A stretch of DNA of 64,000 nucleotides from Streptomyces toxytricini. GTDB lineage: Bacteria > Actinomycetota > Actinomycetes > Streptomycetales > Streptomycetaceae. Where the stretch lies: contig NZ_BMTY01000018.1 in the NCBI RefSeq assembly GCF_014649915.1, forward strand, positions 100,679 through 164,678. Direction: 5' to 3'. Positions 22,431-30,529 of the stretch are shown here, piece after piece. Positions within the stretch are counted from its first letter, which is position 1; the number at the start of each line of letters is the position of its first letter. The notes under the pieces were generated by a model. It searched no databases. It saw only the letters and a program-made list of their open reading frames with translations, and was not told the origin of the DNA. The translations under genes were made by a program, and so were the position numbers.

Positions 22431-24861
22431 GCTCGTCCGTCCCCGGGTCCGCGAGCTGTGCCACCCGGCCGGCGTGCCGCTCGACCATCGACTCGAACGT
22501 CTGCCGGGCCGTGCGCCCGTTGCCGAACGCCGGCCCCTTCGGCAGCTCCGCGAAGTACGCCAGCAGCGCCTCGGCGGTGCCCTCCCCGAGCCGGTACTCG
22601 TGCTCGTCGGCCTGCTGCTCCACGATCCGCAGCAGGTCCTCCGGCCCGTAGTCCGCGAAGCTGATCGTCCGGGAGAAGCGGGAGGCGACGCCCGGGTTGA
22701 CGGTCAGGAACCGCTCCATCTCGGCCGTGTACCCGGCGACGATCACCACGACCGCGTCGCGGTGGTCCTCCATCAGCTTCACGAGCGTATCGATCGCCTC
22801 CCGCCCGAAGTCCCGGCCGGAGTCCTCCGGTGCCAGCGCGTACGCCTCGTCGATGAACAGGACGCCGCCGCGCGCCCGCTCGAACACCTCCTGGGTGCGG
22901 ATGGCGGTGGACCCGATGTGCTCGCCGACGAGGTCCACGCGCGAAACCTCGACGAGGTGCCCGCGCTCCAGGACGCCGAGGGAGGCGAGGATCTCCCCGT
23001 ACAACCGGGCCACGGTGGTCTTGCCGGTGCCGGGGGAGCCGGTGAAGACGAGGTGGCGGCGGACGGAGGCGGCCTTCAGGCCGGCCTGCTGCCGGCGCCG
23101 CCCGACCTCGATCATGTCGGTGAGCGCGCGGACCTCCCGCTTGACGCTCTCCAGGCCGACCAGCCCTTCGAGCCGCTCCAGCACGGCGGCGGACCCGCCC
23201 TCCGCGGGCCGTTCCGCCGCGGCGGCCTCGCCGCGTCCGCGCCCCGGCACCGCGGCGGGCGCGGGCCGGGCGGCGGGGAGCGGCGAGTCCGCCGCGCCGG
23301 CCGGGGCGGGGACCTCGCGGGGCGCGGCCCGGACCGCGGCCCGCTCCCCGGCGCCGGCTGCGCCGCCGGCCCCGGTGTGCCCGGGGAGCCCTGAGGGGGT
23401 GTCGTCGGCGGTGCAGTCCTCGGCGACGGGCCCGTCCTCGGCGAATTCGTAGCCGCCGCGGGCGCACCGCTCGGTGCGGCAGCCGGCCAGGTGGGCGCGG
23501 CAGCCGTCGAGGACGTGGAACCCGAAGCCGGCGCTGCCGGTCACCCGGCAGGACCGGAAGCTGCCCCGCCCGCCGGCGGAGACGTAGAACCCGGCCTCGG
23601 CGGGGGAGGAGACCGTGCACCGCTCGACCGAGGGATCGGCGCCCTTGGTGACGATGACCCCGGTCTGCACGGCGTCGATCGTGCAGTCGGCGAGGGTGCC
23701 GCCGCTGCCGTGGTCGCGGAACCAGGCGCCGGTGCCGGCCTCGCGGATACGGCAGTCCTCGACCCGGGCGGTCGCCCCGTCGCTCACGGAGACGGCGGTG
23801 TTCCGGACCTGCGACAGGTCGCTGTCGACGACGTCCGCGCGCGAGCCGCGGTCCAGGACGAACACCGCGTCCGGCACGTCGTGCACCCGGCAGTCCGTCA
23901 GCGAGACGCCCGCCCCGTCGCTGATCCACACGGCCGGGTAGTCGCCCGTGCTGTCGTGGATCTCGCAGGAGTCCGCCTCGGCGCGGGTGCCGGGATCCCA
24001 TACGGAGAGGCCGTTGCGGCCGAAGCGGCGCACGCTGGTGCGGGTGAGGGTGAGGACCGAGCGGGAGCGCAGGTCCACCGCGTTCTCCGGGACGTCGTGG
24101 ATGTCGCACCCGGAGAGGGCGAGCACGGCGTCGGTGTCGAGGGTGACCCCGTCGGCCGAGGTGCGGTGCACCGTGCAGTCGGTGAACCGGGCCGCCGCAC
24201 GCGCGGCGACCTGCACCCCCGTCCCGTTGGTCTCGTACACCTCGCAGCCCAGCGCCTCCAGCCCCGACCCCTCCCCGGTGACCGCGATGCCTGCGCCCCC
24301 GGCGTGGTGCACCCGGCACCGCTCCAGCCGCGGGTGCCCGCCGGAGCGGACGGAGACCCCGGCCTGTCCGGAGGCGGCGACCTCGCACTCCTCGAACACC
24401 CCTCCGCCGCCGTCCAGTACGGCGACGCCGACCCCGGACGGGTTCTCCACGGTGCACCGGCGCACCACCGGACGGCCCCGGCCGCGGACCTCGATGCCGG
24501 CCGCCGACTCCGTCGTCACCCGCAGGTCGGTGAGCTCCGGCGTGCCGTCCTCCACCAGGAGCGCGGGCGCGGCCCTGTCCTGCCCCTCCACGGTCAGGTC
24601 CCGGACCACGGCCGAGGCCCGCACGGTCAGCGCGATCCCGTCCGGCGGGGCGATGCGCACCGACCCCGCGGCGCCCTCCACCCCGCGCAGCGTCACGGCG
24701 TGGTGCAGCACCAGGTTCTCCCGGTAGGTGCCGGGCGCGACCGTCAGCACGTCCCCGTCGCCCGCGGCGGCGAGCGCCGCGGACAGCGTCGGGTACTCGC
24801 CGGAGCGGCGCCGCCACCGCGAGGAACCGCCGTGCGTCAGCTGGACCGTGCCCTGTGCCAT
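22381..24861 (-). CDS. Parallel beta-helix protein fused to CbbX/SpoVK-type AAA+ ATPase
   Basis: An 826-aa protein. Residues ~20-490 are a right-handed parallel beta-helix of ~22-residue rungs with recurring C-x-V/I, G and D positions (CRVHHAGGAGIAVTGEG, CTVHRTSADGVTLDTD, CRIREAGTGAWFRDHG). A Pro/Ala linker of ~70 residues leads to a CbbX-like AAA+ module: LVGLESVKREVRAL, Walker A FTGSPGTGKTT (near 608), Walker B GVLFIDEAYALAP (near 665), and sensor/arginine-finger segment NPGVASRFSRTISF. Such ATPases remodel or activate partner proteins; the beta-helix may bind the partner. Start ATG at 24861. It ends inside the convergent membrane hydrolase gene. Confidence 0.88.
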   Translation of the reverse strand: MAQGTVQLTHGGSSRWRRRSGEYPTLSAALAAAGDGDVLTVAPGTYRENLVLHHAVTLRGVEGAAGSVRIAPPDGIALTVRASAVVRDLTVEGQDRAAPALLVEDGTPELTDLRVTTESAAGIEVRGRGRPVVRRCTVENPSGVGVAVLDGGGGVFEECEVAASGQAGVSVRSGGHPRLERCRVHHAGGAGIAVTGEGSGLEALGCEVYETNGTGVQVAARAAARFTDCTVHRTSADGVTLDTDAVLALSGCDIHDVPENAVDLRSRSVLTLTRTSVRRFGRNGLSVWDPGTRAEADSCEIHDSTGDYPAVWISDGAGVSLTDCRVHDVPDAVFVLDRGSRADVVDSDLSQVRNTAVSVSDGATARVEDCRIREAGTGAWFRDHGSGGTLADCTIDAVQTGVIVTKGADPSVERCTVSSPAEAGFYVSAGGRGSFRSCRVTGSAGFGFHVLDGCRAHLAGCRTERCARGGYEFAEDGPVAEDCTADDTPSGLPGHTGAGGAAGAGERAAVRAAPREVPAPAGAADSPLPAARPAPAAVPGRGRGEAAAAERPAEGGSAAVLERLEGLVGLESVKREVRALTDMIEVGRRRQQAGLKAASVRRHLVFTGSPGTGKTTVARLYGEILASLGVLERGHLVEVSRVDLVGEHIGSTAIRTQEVFERARGGVLFIDEAYALAPEDSGRDFGREAIDTLVKLMEDHRDAVVVIVAGYTAEMERFLTVNPGVASRFSRTISFADYGPEDLLRIVEQQADEHEYRLGEGTAEALLAYFAELPKGPAFGNGRTARQTFESMVERHAGRVAQLADPGTDELTLLFPADLPALPAPC

Positions 24862-25007
24862 GGTGCTGTCGTGCCCCCGCCCTCGTTCTCGCGCTGTCGA
24901 ACCGACCGGAACCGCCTCCGCGACCGCCTTCAGAGGTGCGAGCGGCTGACGGCAACCGGGGTCCGGCCGGTCCACCGTAGCGCGCGGGGAGCCGCCGGGA
25001 GGCCAGG

Positions 25008-25613
25008 TCAACTTCCCGCACCCGCCCGGCCCCAGTCCCGCCACGCCTCGGCCCAGGCCCGGTCCAGCAGCGCGTGGCGCCGGTGCACCAGCCGGCGGAC
25101 GACGAGCCGCCGGCCCGTCTCGGCCAGCAGGGCCACCCCGGCGGCCGCCGCGAGGCCGACGACCGCGGCGTGCGCCCCGGCGGAGGCCGCGTCGAGCGGC
25201 CGCCCCACGAGCCGGCCCCGGGTATCCGTCCATATCCGGAACCGGTCGCCGGCCTGCGGCGGTTCCTCCGCCGCGGGGACGGTGCCCCGGTGGCCGCTGC
25301 CGTCCGGCGCGGTCCACTCGGCCACCACCAGGGTGCGCCGGGGGCTCTGGCGCTGCGGGTTCGCCTCCGCGCCCCCGGGGCCCTCCTCGGCGGGCCGCAC
25401 CACCACCGCCGGCACGAGGAACCTCTCCTGTTGCTGCTCCCGCGCTGCCCGTTGGAGCCGGTCGTCCACCCGGAGGCCGGCCGCGCAGCCCACGGCCGGT
25501 GCGACCAGCAGGACGCACACCACCGCGGCGAACGCCACCCATGCCTCGAAGAGATCGGTGGGCCGGCGCAGCGGATTGTGCCGCCAACGCCACACACCTG
25601 TCGCTGTCCACAC
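25008..25613 (-). CDS. Rv1733c-like two-helix membrane protein
   Basis: A 201-aa membrane protein of the actinobacterial Rv1733c family, function unknown. The typical opening WRWRHNPLRRPTDLFEAWVA is followed by TM1 (FAAVVCVLLVAPAVGCAAGL), an extracytoplasmic region of ~100 residues with RFRIWTDTRGRLVGRPLD, TM2 (AVVGLAAAAGVALLAETG) and a basic C-terminal tail ending near the conserved Arg/Trp-rich helix (DRAWAEAWRDWGR). I chose the GTG at 25613; an internal GTG seven codons on, right at WRWRHNP, is an alternative. It lies 146 bp upstream of the beta-helix/AAA+ gene on the same strand. Confidence 0.75.
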   Translation of the reverse strand: MWTATGVWRWRHNPLRRPTDLFEAWVAFAAVVCVLLVAPAVGCAAGLRVDDRLQRAAREQQQERFLVPAVVVRPAEEGPGGAEANPQRQSPRRTLVVAEWTAPDGSGHRGTVPAAEEPPQAGDRFRIWTDTRGRLVGRPLDAASAGAHAAVVGLAAAAGVALLAETGRRLVVRRLVHRRHALLDRAWAEAWRDWGRAGAGS

Positions 25614-25772
25614 GGTCCGGCACCCCCTTGCCGCCTGTCTGCCGTCCAAACCTCCCGCACGCCCCGGAGACGCGCATCCCGGGCGCTGGGAGGTGTGCCG
25701 CGCGATCCGCTGCACGGTCCCCCGCGGTCGTGCGACACGTTCCGACTGATCCAACGGACGGCCGGTGGCGGT

Positions 25773-25785
25773 CGGTTCCGAACCG
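25773..25785. promoter_or_regulatory. 13-bp palindrome CGGTTC-C-GAACCG
   Basis: A perfect inverted repeat with a single central base, in the 268-bp gap between the MOSC gene (ending 25882) and the Rv1733c-like gene (starting 25613), both on the minus strand. A 1-nt loop cannot form a hairpin, so a protein-binding site is more likely than a terminator. I see no gene in this gap. Confidence 0.3.
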
Positions 25786-25881
25786 GCGGCAGAGCCCCTC
25801 GAAGGTGTCATTCCGAAGGAGTTCCGCCCGCCGTGCGGCCGCACCCATGGCAGCGCAGGCGGACGGGGGGAGACGCCGGCC

Positions 25882-26706
25882 TCAGCCCAGGACGCGCACC
25901 TCGTCCCCGACCCGCACGGTGCCCGTCCGGACCGGCACCAGCTGCCGCCCGAACGCGAGGGACCTGCCGATCCTCCGGTGCCTGCCGAGCGTCTTGAGCG
26001 GCTCCCTGCCGCGCTCCCCCGTCGCCTGGTCGGTCGTCGTGACGATGCACCTGCCGCACTCGCGGGCCACGCGGAAGACCGCCTCGCCGATCGCGATCCG
26101 CTGCCAGCCGTCCTCGGCCCACGGCTCGGCGCCCCCGACGACGACGTTGGGCCGGAACCGGTTCATCGGCAGCGGCCCCTCCTCGGGGTGCTCGCCCTGC
26201 CCGATCAGCGCGTTGAGCGCGCCCAGTGACGCCAGCGAGGCGAGCAGCACGGGATAGCCGTCGGCGAGGCTGACGGTCTCCCCGGGCAGGGCGTACTCGG
26301 GGTCCACGGGCCGGCGTACGGCAGGGTCGTCCAGGTGCACGAGCCGCACCGGAGCGCCCAGCCAGGTGCCGAACCAGTCCGCGGCGTCACCCGCCGCGAC
26401 GACGGTCTCGACCTTCTTGCCGAAGAGCACCACCGGCTCCAGCGGCCCGGGCTCGGGCACCTCCACGACCAGCTCCGCCATGCCCGGCGCCGACAGTGCG
26501 ACCGCGCCCCCGGGCAGCGGGCGCGCGGCGGCCAACGCCAGGCGGGGCCACTGGCGCTGCGTGATGACCGTGCCCGACGTGTCGACCAGCGCCCAGCGCC
26601 GGTCGCCGGACAGCCCCCAGGGCTCCACGGCCGCCTCGTCGGGGGCGATCCCCGCCACCGACTTGACGGGATGGACGTGGAGCGCGTGCACGTACGGGTT
26701 CGCCAT
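25882..26706 (-). CDS. MOSC domain protein (MOSC_N + MOSC)
   Basis: A 274-aa protein of the molybdenum-cofactor-sulfurase C-terminal family, related to mARC/YcbX enzymes that reduce N-hydroxylated compounds with a Moco centre. MOSC_N spans residues ~1-95 (ALHVHPVKSVAGIAPDEA and GDRRWALVDTSGTVITQRQW). The MOSC part has MNRFRPNVVVGGAEPWAEDG and ARECGRCIVTTTDQATGERG, in which a Cys is the expected Mo ligand, then RSLAFGRQLVPVRTGTVRVG. Family length and order are normal. Start ATG at 26706. No electron-transfer partner is adjacent. Confidence 0.92.
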   Translation of the reverse strand: MANPYVHALHVHPVKSVAGIAPDEAAVEPWGLSGDRRWALVDTSGTVITQRQWPRLALAAARPLPGGAVALSAPGMAELVVEVPEPGPLEPVVLFGKKVETVVAAGDAADWFGTWLGAPVRLVHLDDPAVRRPVDPEYALPGETVSLADGYPVLLASLASLGALNALIGQGEHPEEGPLPMNRFRPNVVVGGAEPWAEDGWQRIAIGEAVFRVARECGRCIVTTTDQATGERGREPLKTLGRHRRIGRSLAFGRQLVPVRTGTVRVGDEVRVLG

Positions 26707-26801
26707 GCGTGCATCCTGCCAGGTGCCCCGCCGGCGCCCCAGCGTGCGCCGGCGGGCCTGTCAGGACGCCCGCGCCGGGAGGTTTCGGCCCGCTCGGGCG
26801 G

Positions 26802-27335
26802 TCAGTAGCCCCGCCCCTGGTAGGGACGGCCGTACGGGTCCTGGTACGGGGCGCCCGCGGCGGGCGCCGGGGTCGGAACCGGAACCTGCATCGGACGCGG
26901 TGCGGCAGGGCGCATCGCCTCGTACCCGGTGCCCGCGGCGGCCGGCCGCGGCGGCTGCGGCTGGGCCTGCTGCATGTAGCCGGGGCGGGCCGGGGCGGGT
27001 TGCTGTTGCTGCGGGATGTACGGCGCGGGCGCGCTCTGCAGGGGCATGGGCGCGGGCGCCGCCTGCCCCTGGTACGGGTACCCGTAACCGCCCGTCTGCT
27101 GCTGTGGTGCGGCGGGCGGGAGGGCGGCCGGCAGGGCCGGCAGCGAGGAGGAGAGGGCCGGGAGGTTTCCACCGCTCGCATAGCCGGCGCCCGGCGTGTC
27201 GTAGGCGGCCGGAACCCGGATCGGGGCGATCTGCGGAGTCCCGCGTTCCGCCACGAGCGAGTCGTAGATGGGGGTGTCCGGGAAGGAGGGCGCGGAGTAG
27301 TAGCCGCCGCCATAAGTGGAGCGGGGGGAGGTCAT
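26802..27335 (-). CDS. DUF6643 family Pro/Gln/Tyr-rich protein
   Basis: A 177-aa protein with a conserved N-terminus (MTSPRSTYGGGYYSAPSFPD, then TPIYDSLVAERGTPQIAPI) and a low-complexity remainder rich in Pro, Ala, Gln, Gly and Tyr (PYQGQ, PQQQQP and RPYQGRGY repeats). It has no membrane segment, signal peptide or enzyme motif. I recall it as a Streptomyces-wide family, DUF6643, without known function; it looks intrinsically disordered. The ATG lies 8 nt after TAACTT, with TGGACC 17 bp further upstream, so the mRNA is probably leaderless. A CTGACCT inverted repeat sits 61-84 bp upstream of the start. Confidence 0.8.
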   Translation of the reverse strand: MTSPRSTYGGGYYSAPSFPDTPIYDSLVAERGTPQIAPIRVPAAYDTPGAGYASGGNLPALSSSLPALPAALPPAAPQQQTGGYGYPYQGQAAPAPMPLQSAPAPYIPQQQQPAPARPGYMQQAQPQPPRPAAAGTGYEAMRPAAPRPMQVPVPTPAPAAGAPYQDPYGRPYQGRGY

Positions 27336-27342
27336 GGGTCAT

Positions 27343-27371
27343 AAGTTAAGCCCACGGCTTCACGGGGTCCA
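27343..27371 (-). promoter_or_regulatory. Leaderless promoter candidate for DUF6643 gene
   Basis: In minus-strand sense TGGACC, exactly 17 bp, then TAACTT, whose last base is 7 nt before the ATG at 27335. Spacing and position fit a sigma-HrdB-type promoter producing a leaderless transcript. Confidence 0.5.
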
Positions 27372-27395
27372 TAGCGAGGTGTGACGAACCCCGCG

Positions 27396-27419
27396 CTGAC
27401 CTGCATATTCCCAGGTCAG
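27396..27419. promoter_or_regulatory. Inverted repeat CTGACCT-N10-AGGTCAG
   Basis: Exact 7-bp arms at 27396-27402 and 27413-27419, upstream of the DUF6643 promoter. The 17-bp centre spacing with an AT-rich middle (GCATATTCCC) suits an activator or repressor dimer. Confidence 0.4.
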
Positions 27420-27520
27420 TGCCCCAGCTTTCACTTGGCCTTCACGTGCACGATTCGCCACTTCCGCCCCGGCTTGCTCCGACTCGTACTCCCCGGTTGG
27501 GTGTTGCACCGACTTGCCGC

Positions 27521-27533
27521 TGACGCAGCGTCA
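27521..27533 (-). promoter_or_regulatory. 13-bp palindrome TGACGCAGCGTCA after the HpnB-like gene
   Basis: Perfect 6-bp arms with one central base, 49-61 nt downstream of the glycosyltransferase stop. It sits next to a second inverted pair (CACC-ACAC-GGTG, 27532-27543). Together they may form the end-of-transcript structure or a regulator site. The 246-bp gap 27336-27581 holds these sites and no gene that I can see. Confidence 0.35.
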
Positions 27534-27581
27534 CCACACGGTGGCCCCGAATGACATCGCCCGCGGGGCGGAATTTCCGTT

Positions 27582-28751
27582 TCATGCATCGCTGGGACGG
27601 GCGTACGTCCGCCCCTTCCACGCGGCGCCGCGCCCCCGGTGGTGCTGCACCGCCGAATCGACCGTCATCAGCAGGTACAGCAGCGCGGTGAACGGCAGCA
27701 GCGGCGCCAATGCGGCCGGCTGCCGGTAGTACCGCAGCATCGGCAGGTACGTGCCGGCCATCAGCAGCCAGGCCAGGCCCCCGGCCCACGCCGTGGCCGG
27801 GCGGCCGCCGGCCAGGCCCGCCAGGAGCGCGGCCGGCGGGACGAGGTAGACGAGCACCAGCGCGGCCACCGTCCCGGCCAGCAGCAGCGGTTGGTGGCGG
27901 AGTTGGGCGTACGCGCTGCGCGACACCATCCGCCACAGGTCGGCCAGCGCCGGGTAGGGGCGCACGCTGTCCACGCGCTCCGCGAGCCCCAGCCAGATCC
28001 GGCCGCCGCAGTCCCGGACGGCCCGGGCGAGGGAGACGTCGTCGATGACGGCGTGCCGGATCGCGTCCGGCACCCCGGCCCGTACGGCCGCCTCCGTGCG
28101 CAGCAGTACGCATCCCCCGGCCGCGGCGGCGGTCCGGCCGCCCGGGCGGTTGATCCGGCGGAAGGGGTAGAGCTGCGCGAAGAAGTACACGAACGCGGGG
28201 ACGACCAGCCGCTCCCACGGCCCGGCGGTCCTGAGCCGGGCCATCTGCGAGACCAGGTCGAGGCCGGCGCTCGTCGCGGCGGCGACGAGCTCGCGGAGGC
28301 TGTCGGGTTCGTGGGCGATGTCGGCGTCGGTGAGGAGGAGGTAGTCCGGCCCGGCGGGCGTGGTCGCGCGGGCGACCGCGATGCCGTGGCGCAGGGCCCA
28401 CAGCTTGCCCGTCCAGCCGGGGCCGGGCTCGCCCGGCGAGACGACGGTGAGCGGCAGCCCGGGGTGCCCGCGCGCGAGGCGGCGCGCGACGTCGGCGGTG
28501 CCGTCGGTGCTGCCGTCGTCGACGAGGACGATGCGCGCTTCGCCCGGGTAGTCCTGCGCGAGCAGCGAGGGCAGGCTGAGCGGCAGCACCCCGGCCTCGT
28601 CCCGCGCGGGGACGACGACGGCCACTGAGGGCCAGCGCGCCGGGGCGGAACGCGGGGGCAGGCGGACGTCGGTCCGCCAGAACATGCCCTGGGCGAACGT
28701 CAGCCACAACCAGGCGGCGAGGGAGACGCAGGCAGCACCGAAAAGGCCCAT
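27582..28751 (-). CDS. HpnB-like membrane glycosyltransferase (GT2)
   Basis: A 389-aa family-2 glycosyltransferase resembling the hopanoid-associated HpnB group. It has an N-terminal membrane anchor (ACVSLAAWLWLTFAQGMFW), the nucleotide-sugar fold with VAVVVPARDEAGVLPLSLPS and IVLVDDGSTDGTADVA, the metal motif DYLLLTDADIAHEPDSL (DxD type, near residue 145), and the acceptor region with VIDDVSLARAVRDCGGRIW. The C-terminal third has three or four helices (LLLAGTVAALVLVYLVPPAA). HpnB itself belongs to hopanoid loci, but no hopanoid gene is present here. The start is ATG at 28751; its upstream gap (28752-28985) is GC-rich and holds no gene that I can recognise. Confidence 0.85.
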   Translation of the reverse strand: MGLFGAACVSLAAWLWLTFAQGMFWRTDVRLPPRSAPARWPSVAVVVPARDEAGVLPLSLPSLLAQDYPGEARIVLVDDGSTDGTADVARRLARGHPGLPLTVVSPGEPGPGWTGKLWALRHGIAVARATTPAGPDYLLLTDADIAHEPDSLRELVAAATSAGLDLVSQMARLRTAGPWERLVVPAFVYFFAQLYPFRRINRPGGRTAAAAGGCVLLRTEAAVRAGVPDAIRHAVIDDVSLARAVRDCGGRIWLGLAERVDSVRPYPALADLWRMVSRSAYAQLRHQPLLLAGTVAALVLVYLVPPAALLAGLAGGRPATAWAGGLAWLLMAGTYLPMLRYYRQPAALAPLLPFTALLYLLMTVDSAVQHHRGRGAAWKGRTYARPSDA

Positions 28752-28985
28752 GGGCGGCAGTGTGCCGAACCCTGCGGGGCATGTCCCGCACCCCGCCGGC
28801 GCGCCATCCGGCGGCCGGCCCGGAGGCGCGCCGCCTTGAGCACAGCCGCGCCGCGTCCCCCGGCCGCCGCGGCGGCCCGCCGGCGGGGCGATCTCGCTTT
28901 CAGCCGGTGCGGCGGCTGCTGCCCACCGGTCGTTCGTCCTGCTGCCATGCGGCGCCGACGTGCCGTGCAGGCCCGCACGCCCCGT

Positions 28986-29507
28986 TCAGGAAGCGTCCCG
29001 TGGTCCGCCCGCGGGCCGGACGAGCAGCAGGGCGGGCGCCCCGGCCACCCGGGTCGGGAACGGCGTCGCCGCGCCCGTGCCCCCGGCGGCGGGGGCCGGT
29101 CCGGGTTCCGCGGCCCCGGCGGAGCGGCGGTGCCGGCGTTCGGTCGGCTCGTCCGGCCCGCCCCCGCGCGGCTGCGGGCCGGGCCGTGGGGCGTCGTGCG
29201 GCAGCACCTCGATGATCTCGTAGGCCGTCGCGAACGGCGTGGCGCCCGCCTCGTCCGAGGTGACCCAGGCGGGTACGGAGGCGTCCGGGAGGCCGCCGCC
29301 GACATCCTCCGCGACATCCTCCGCCACCTCGGCCACGAGGCCGGCCCTGACGACCGCCTCGTCGACCCCGTACAGGTAGCGGCCGGGCGGGCGCACGACC
29401 GGGTCCGACAGCCCCCGGCCGGCCAGTGTGGCACCGCCTGGCAGCAGGGTCGCCCGGCGCGGAACCCGCACCGAGGGGTTCGTCTCCCCGTACCACCATC
29501 CTCGCAA
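28986..29507 (-). CDS. Hypothetical protein (GWWYGETNPSV opening)
   Basis: A 173-aa protein that I do not recognise by family. The ordered part is residues 1-~115: RGWWYGETNPSVRVPRRATL, LPGGATLAGRGLSDPVVRPP, GRYLYGVDEAVVRAGLVAEV, a Glu/Asp/Val-rich stretch and PFATAYEIIEVLPHD. The last ~55 residues are a Pro/Gly/Arg-rich tail. Codon use in the ordered part is typical of real genes here. The only start close to the ordered region is TTG at 29507; a GTG nearer SVRVP would cut off conserved-looking residues. No membrane segment or catalytic motif is evident. Start and function are uncertain. Confidence 0.55.
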   Translation of the reverse strand: MRGWWYGETNPSVRVPRRATLLPGGATLAGRGLSDPVVRPPGRYLYGVDEAVVRAGLVAEVAEDVAEDVGGGLPDASVPAWVTSDEAGATPFATAYEIIEVLPHDAPRPGPQPRGGGPDEPTERRHRRSAGAAEPGPAPAAGGTGAATPFPTRVAGAPALLLVRPAGGPRDAS

Positions 29508-29702
29508 CCCTGCCCGCCCCTGCGGACGGCAGGGGTGAGCGGCGTTGCGGGCCTCGGGGGCAGGCGGATACGCCCGGCGCTGCGGGGTGGTGTCCGGACC
29601 GTCGCCGCCTCTCCGCGGCGGCGTAGCCCGACGGGTGTGCCGCGGCCCACAGCGGGGGCCCGTCGGGGCGGGCCCGAGGGGTGCGTCGATTAAGGTGACC
29701 AG

Positions 29703-30500
29703 GTGAAGATCGCCCTCATGGACTCCGGAATCGGCCTCCTCGCGGCAGCCGCCGCGATGCGGCGGCTGCGGCCGGACGTCGATCTGGTCCTGTCCTCCGA
29801 CCCCGACGGCATGCCCTGGGGGCCGCGGACCCCCGCCGACCTGGCCGGGCGGGCGCTCGGCGTCGCGCGCGCCGCCGTCGCGCTGCGGCCGGACGCGCTG
29901 ATCATCGCCTGCAACACCGCCACCGTGCACGCCCTCCCCGCCATCCGGGCCGACCTGGAGCCGGGGATCCCCGTCATCGGGACCGTACCGGCGATCAAGC
30001 CCGCCGCCGCGGCGGGCGGCCGCGTCGCCATCTGGGCCACCCCCGCCACGACCGGCAGCCCCTACCAGCGCGGCCTGATCCGCGACTTCGCAGCCGGCGC
30101 GCACGTCACCGAGGTGCCCTGCCCGGGGCTCGCCGACGCCGTCGAGGCGGGCGACGCCGATGCCGTCGCGGCCGCGGTCGCGGCTGCCGCCGCCCTCACC
30201 CCGGCCGACGTCACCGACGTCGTCCTCGGCTGCACGCACTACGAGCTCGTCGAGCCCGCGGTCCGGGCGGCGCTGGCCGAGCGGACCGCCGGCGCCGAAC
30301 TCGTCTACCACGGCTCCGCCGAGCCGGTCGCCGTCCAGGCGCTGCGCCGGATCGGCGCCGCCCCCGACCCGGGCGCCGCCGCCACCGGCACCCTGACGGT
30401 GCTGCTCAGCGGCAGCGAGGGCGGCCTGCCCGCCGCCGCGCTCGGCTACGCCGAGGGCCGGCTCCTGGCCGGCGAGGGCGCCGCGGCCGGCAGCCACTGA
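29703..30500 (+). CDS. Aspartate/glutamate racemase family protein
   Basis: A 265-aa cofactor-independent racemase-fold protein. The two catalytic cysteines stand in LIIACNTATVHALPAI (near residue 65) and VVLGCTHYELVEPAV (near residue 175), and the N-terminus MKIALMDSGIGLLAAAAAM carries the DSG(I/V)GL motif of MurI-type glutamate racemases. GTVPAIKPAAAAGGRVAIWATPATTGSPY also fits MurI. It may supply D-glutamate, or be a paralogue acting on another amino acid; the main murI usually sits in a different context. GTG at 29703 follows AAGGTG. An exact 8-bp-arm hairpin lies directly after the stop. Confidence 0.85.
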   Translation: MKIALMDSGIGLLAAAAAMRRLRPDVDLVLSSDPDGMPWGPRTPADLAGRALGVARAAVALRPDALIIACNTATVHALPAIRADLEPGIPVIGTVPAIKPAAAAGGRVAIWATPATTGSPYQRGLIRDFAAGAHVTEVPCPGLADAVEAGDADAVAAAVAAAAALTPADVTDVVLGCTHYELVEPAVRAALAERTAGAELVYHGSAEPVAVQALRRIGAAPDPGAAATGTLTVLLSGSEGGLPAAALGYAEGRLLAGEGAAAGSH

Positions 30501-30517
30501 CTCCGCGGGCCGCGGAG
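30501..30517. terminator. Inverted repeat after racemase gene
   Basis: CTCCGCGG-G-CCGCGGAG begins on the base after the racemase stop, in the 29-bp gap to the convergent ADP-ribosylglycohydrolase gene. It may serve as a shared bidirectional terminator, although in a hairpin the central bases must open to form a loop. Confidence 0.45.
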
Positions 30518-30529
30518 CGGTCCGCCGCC

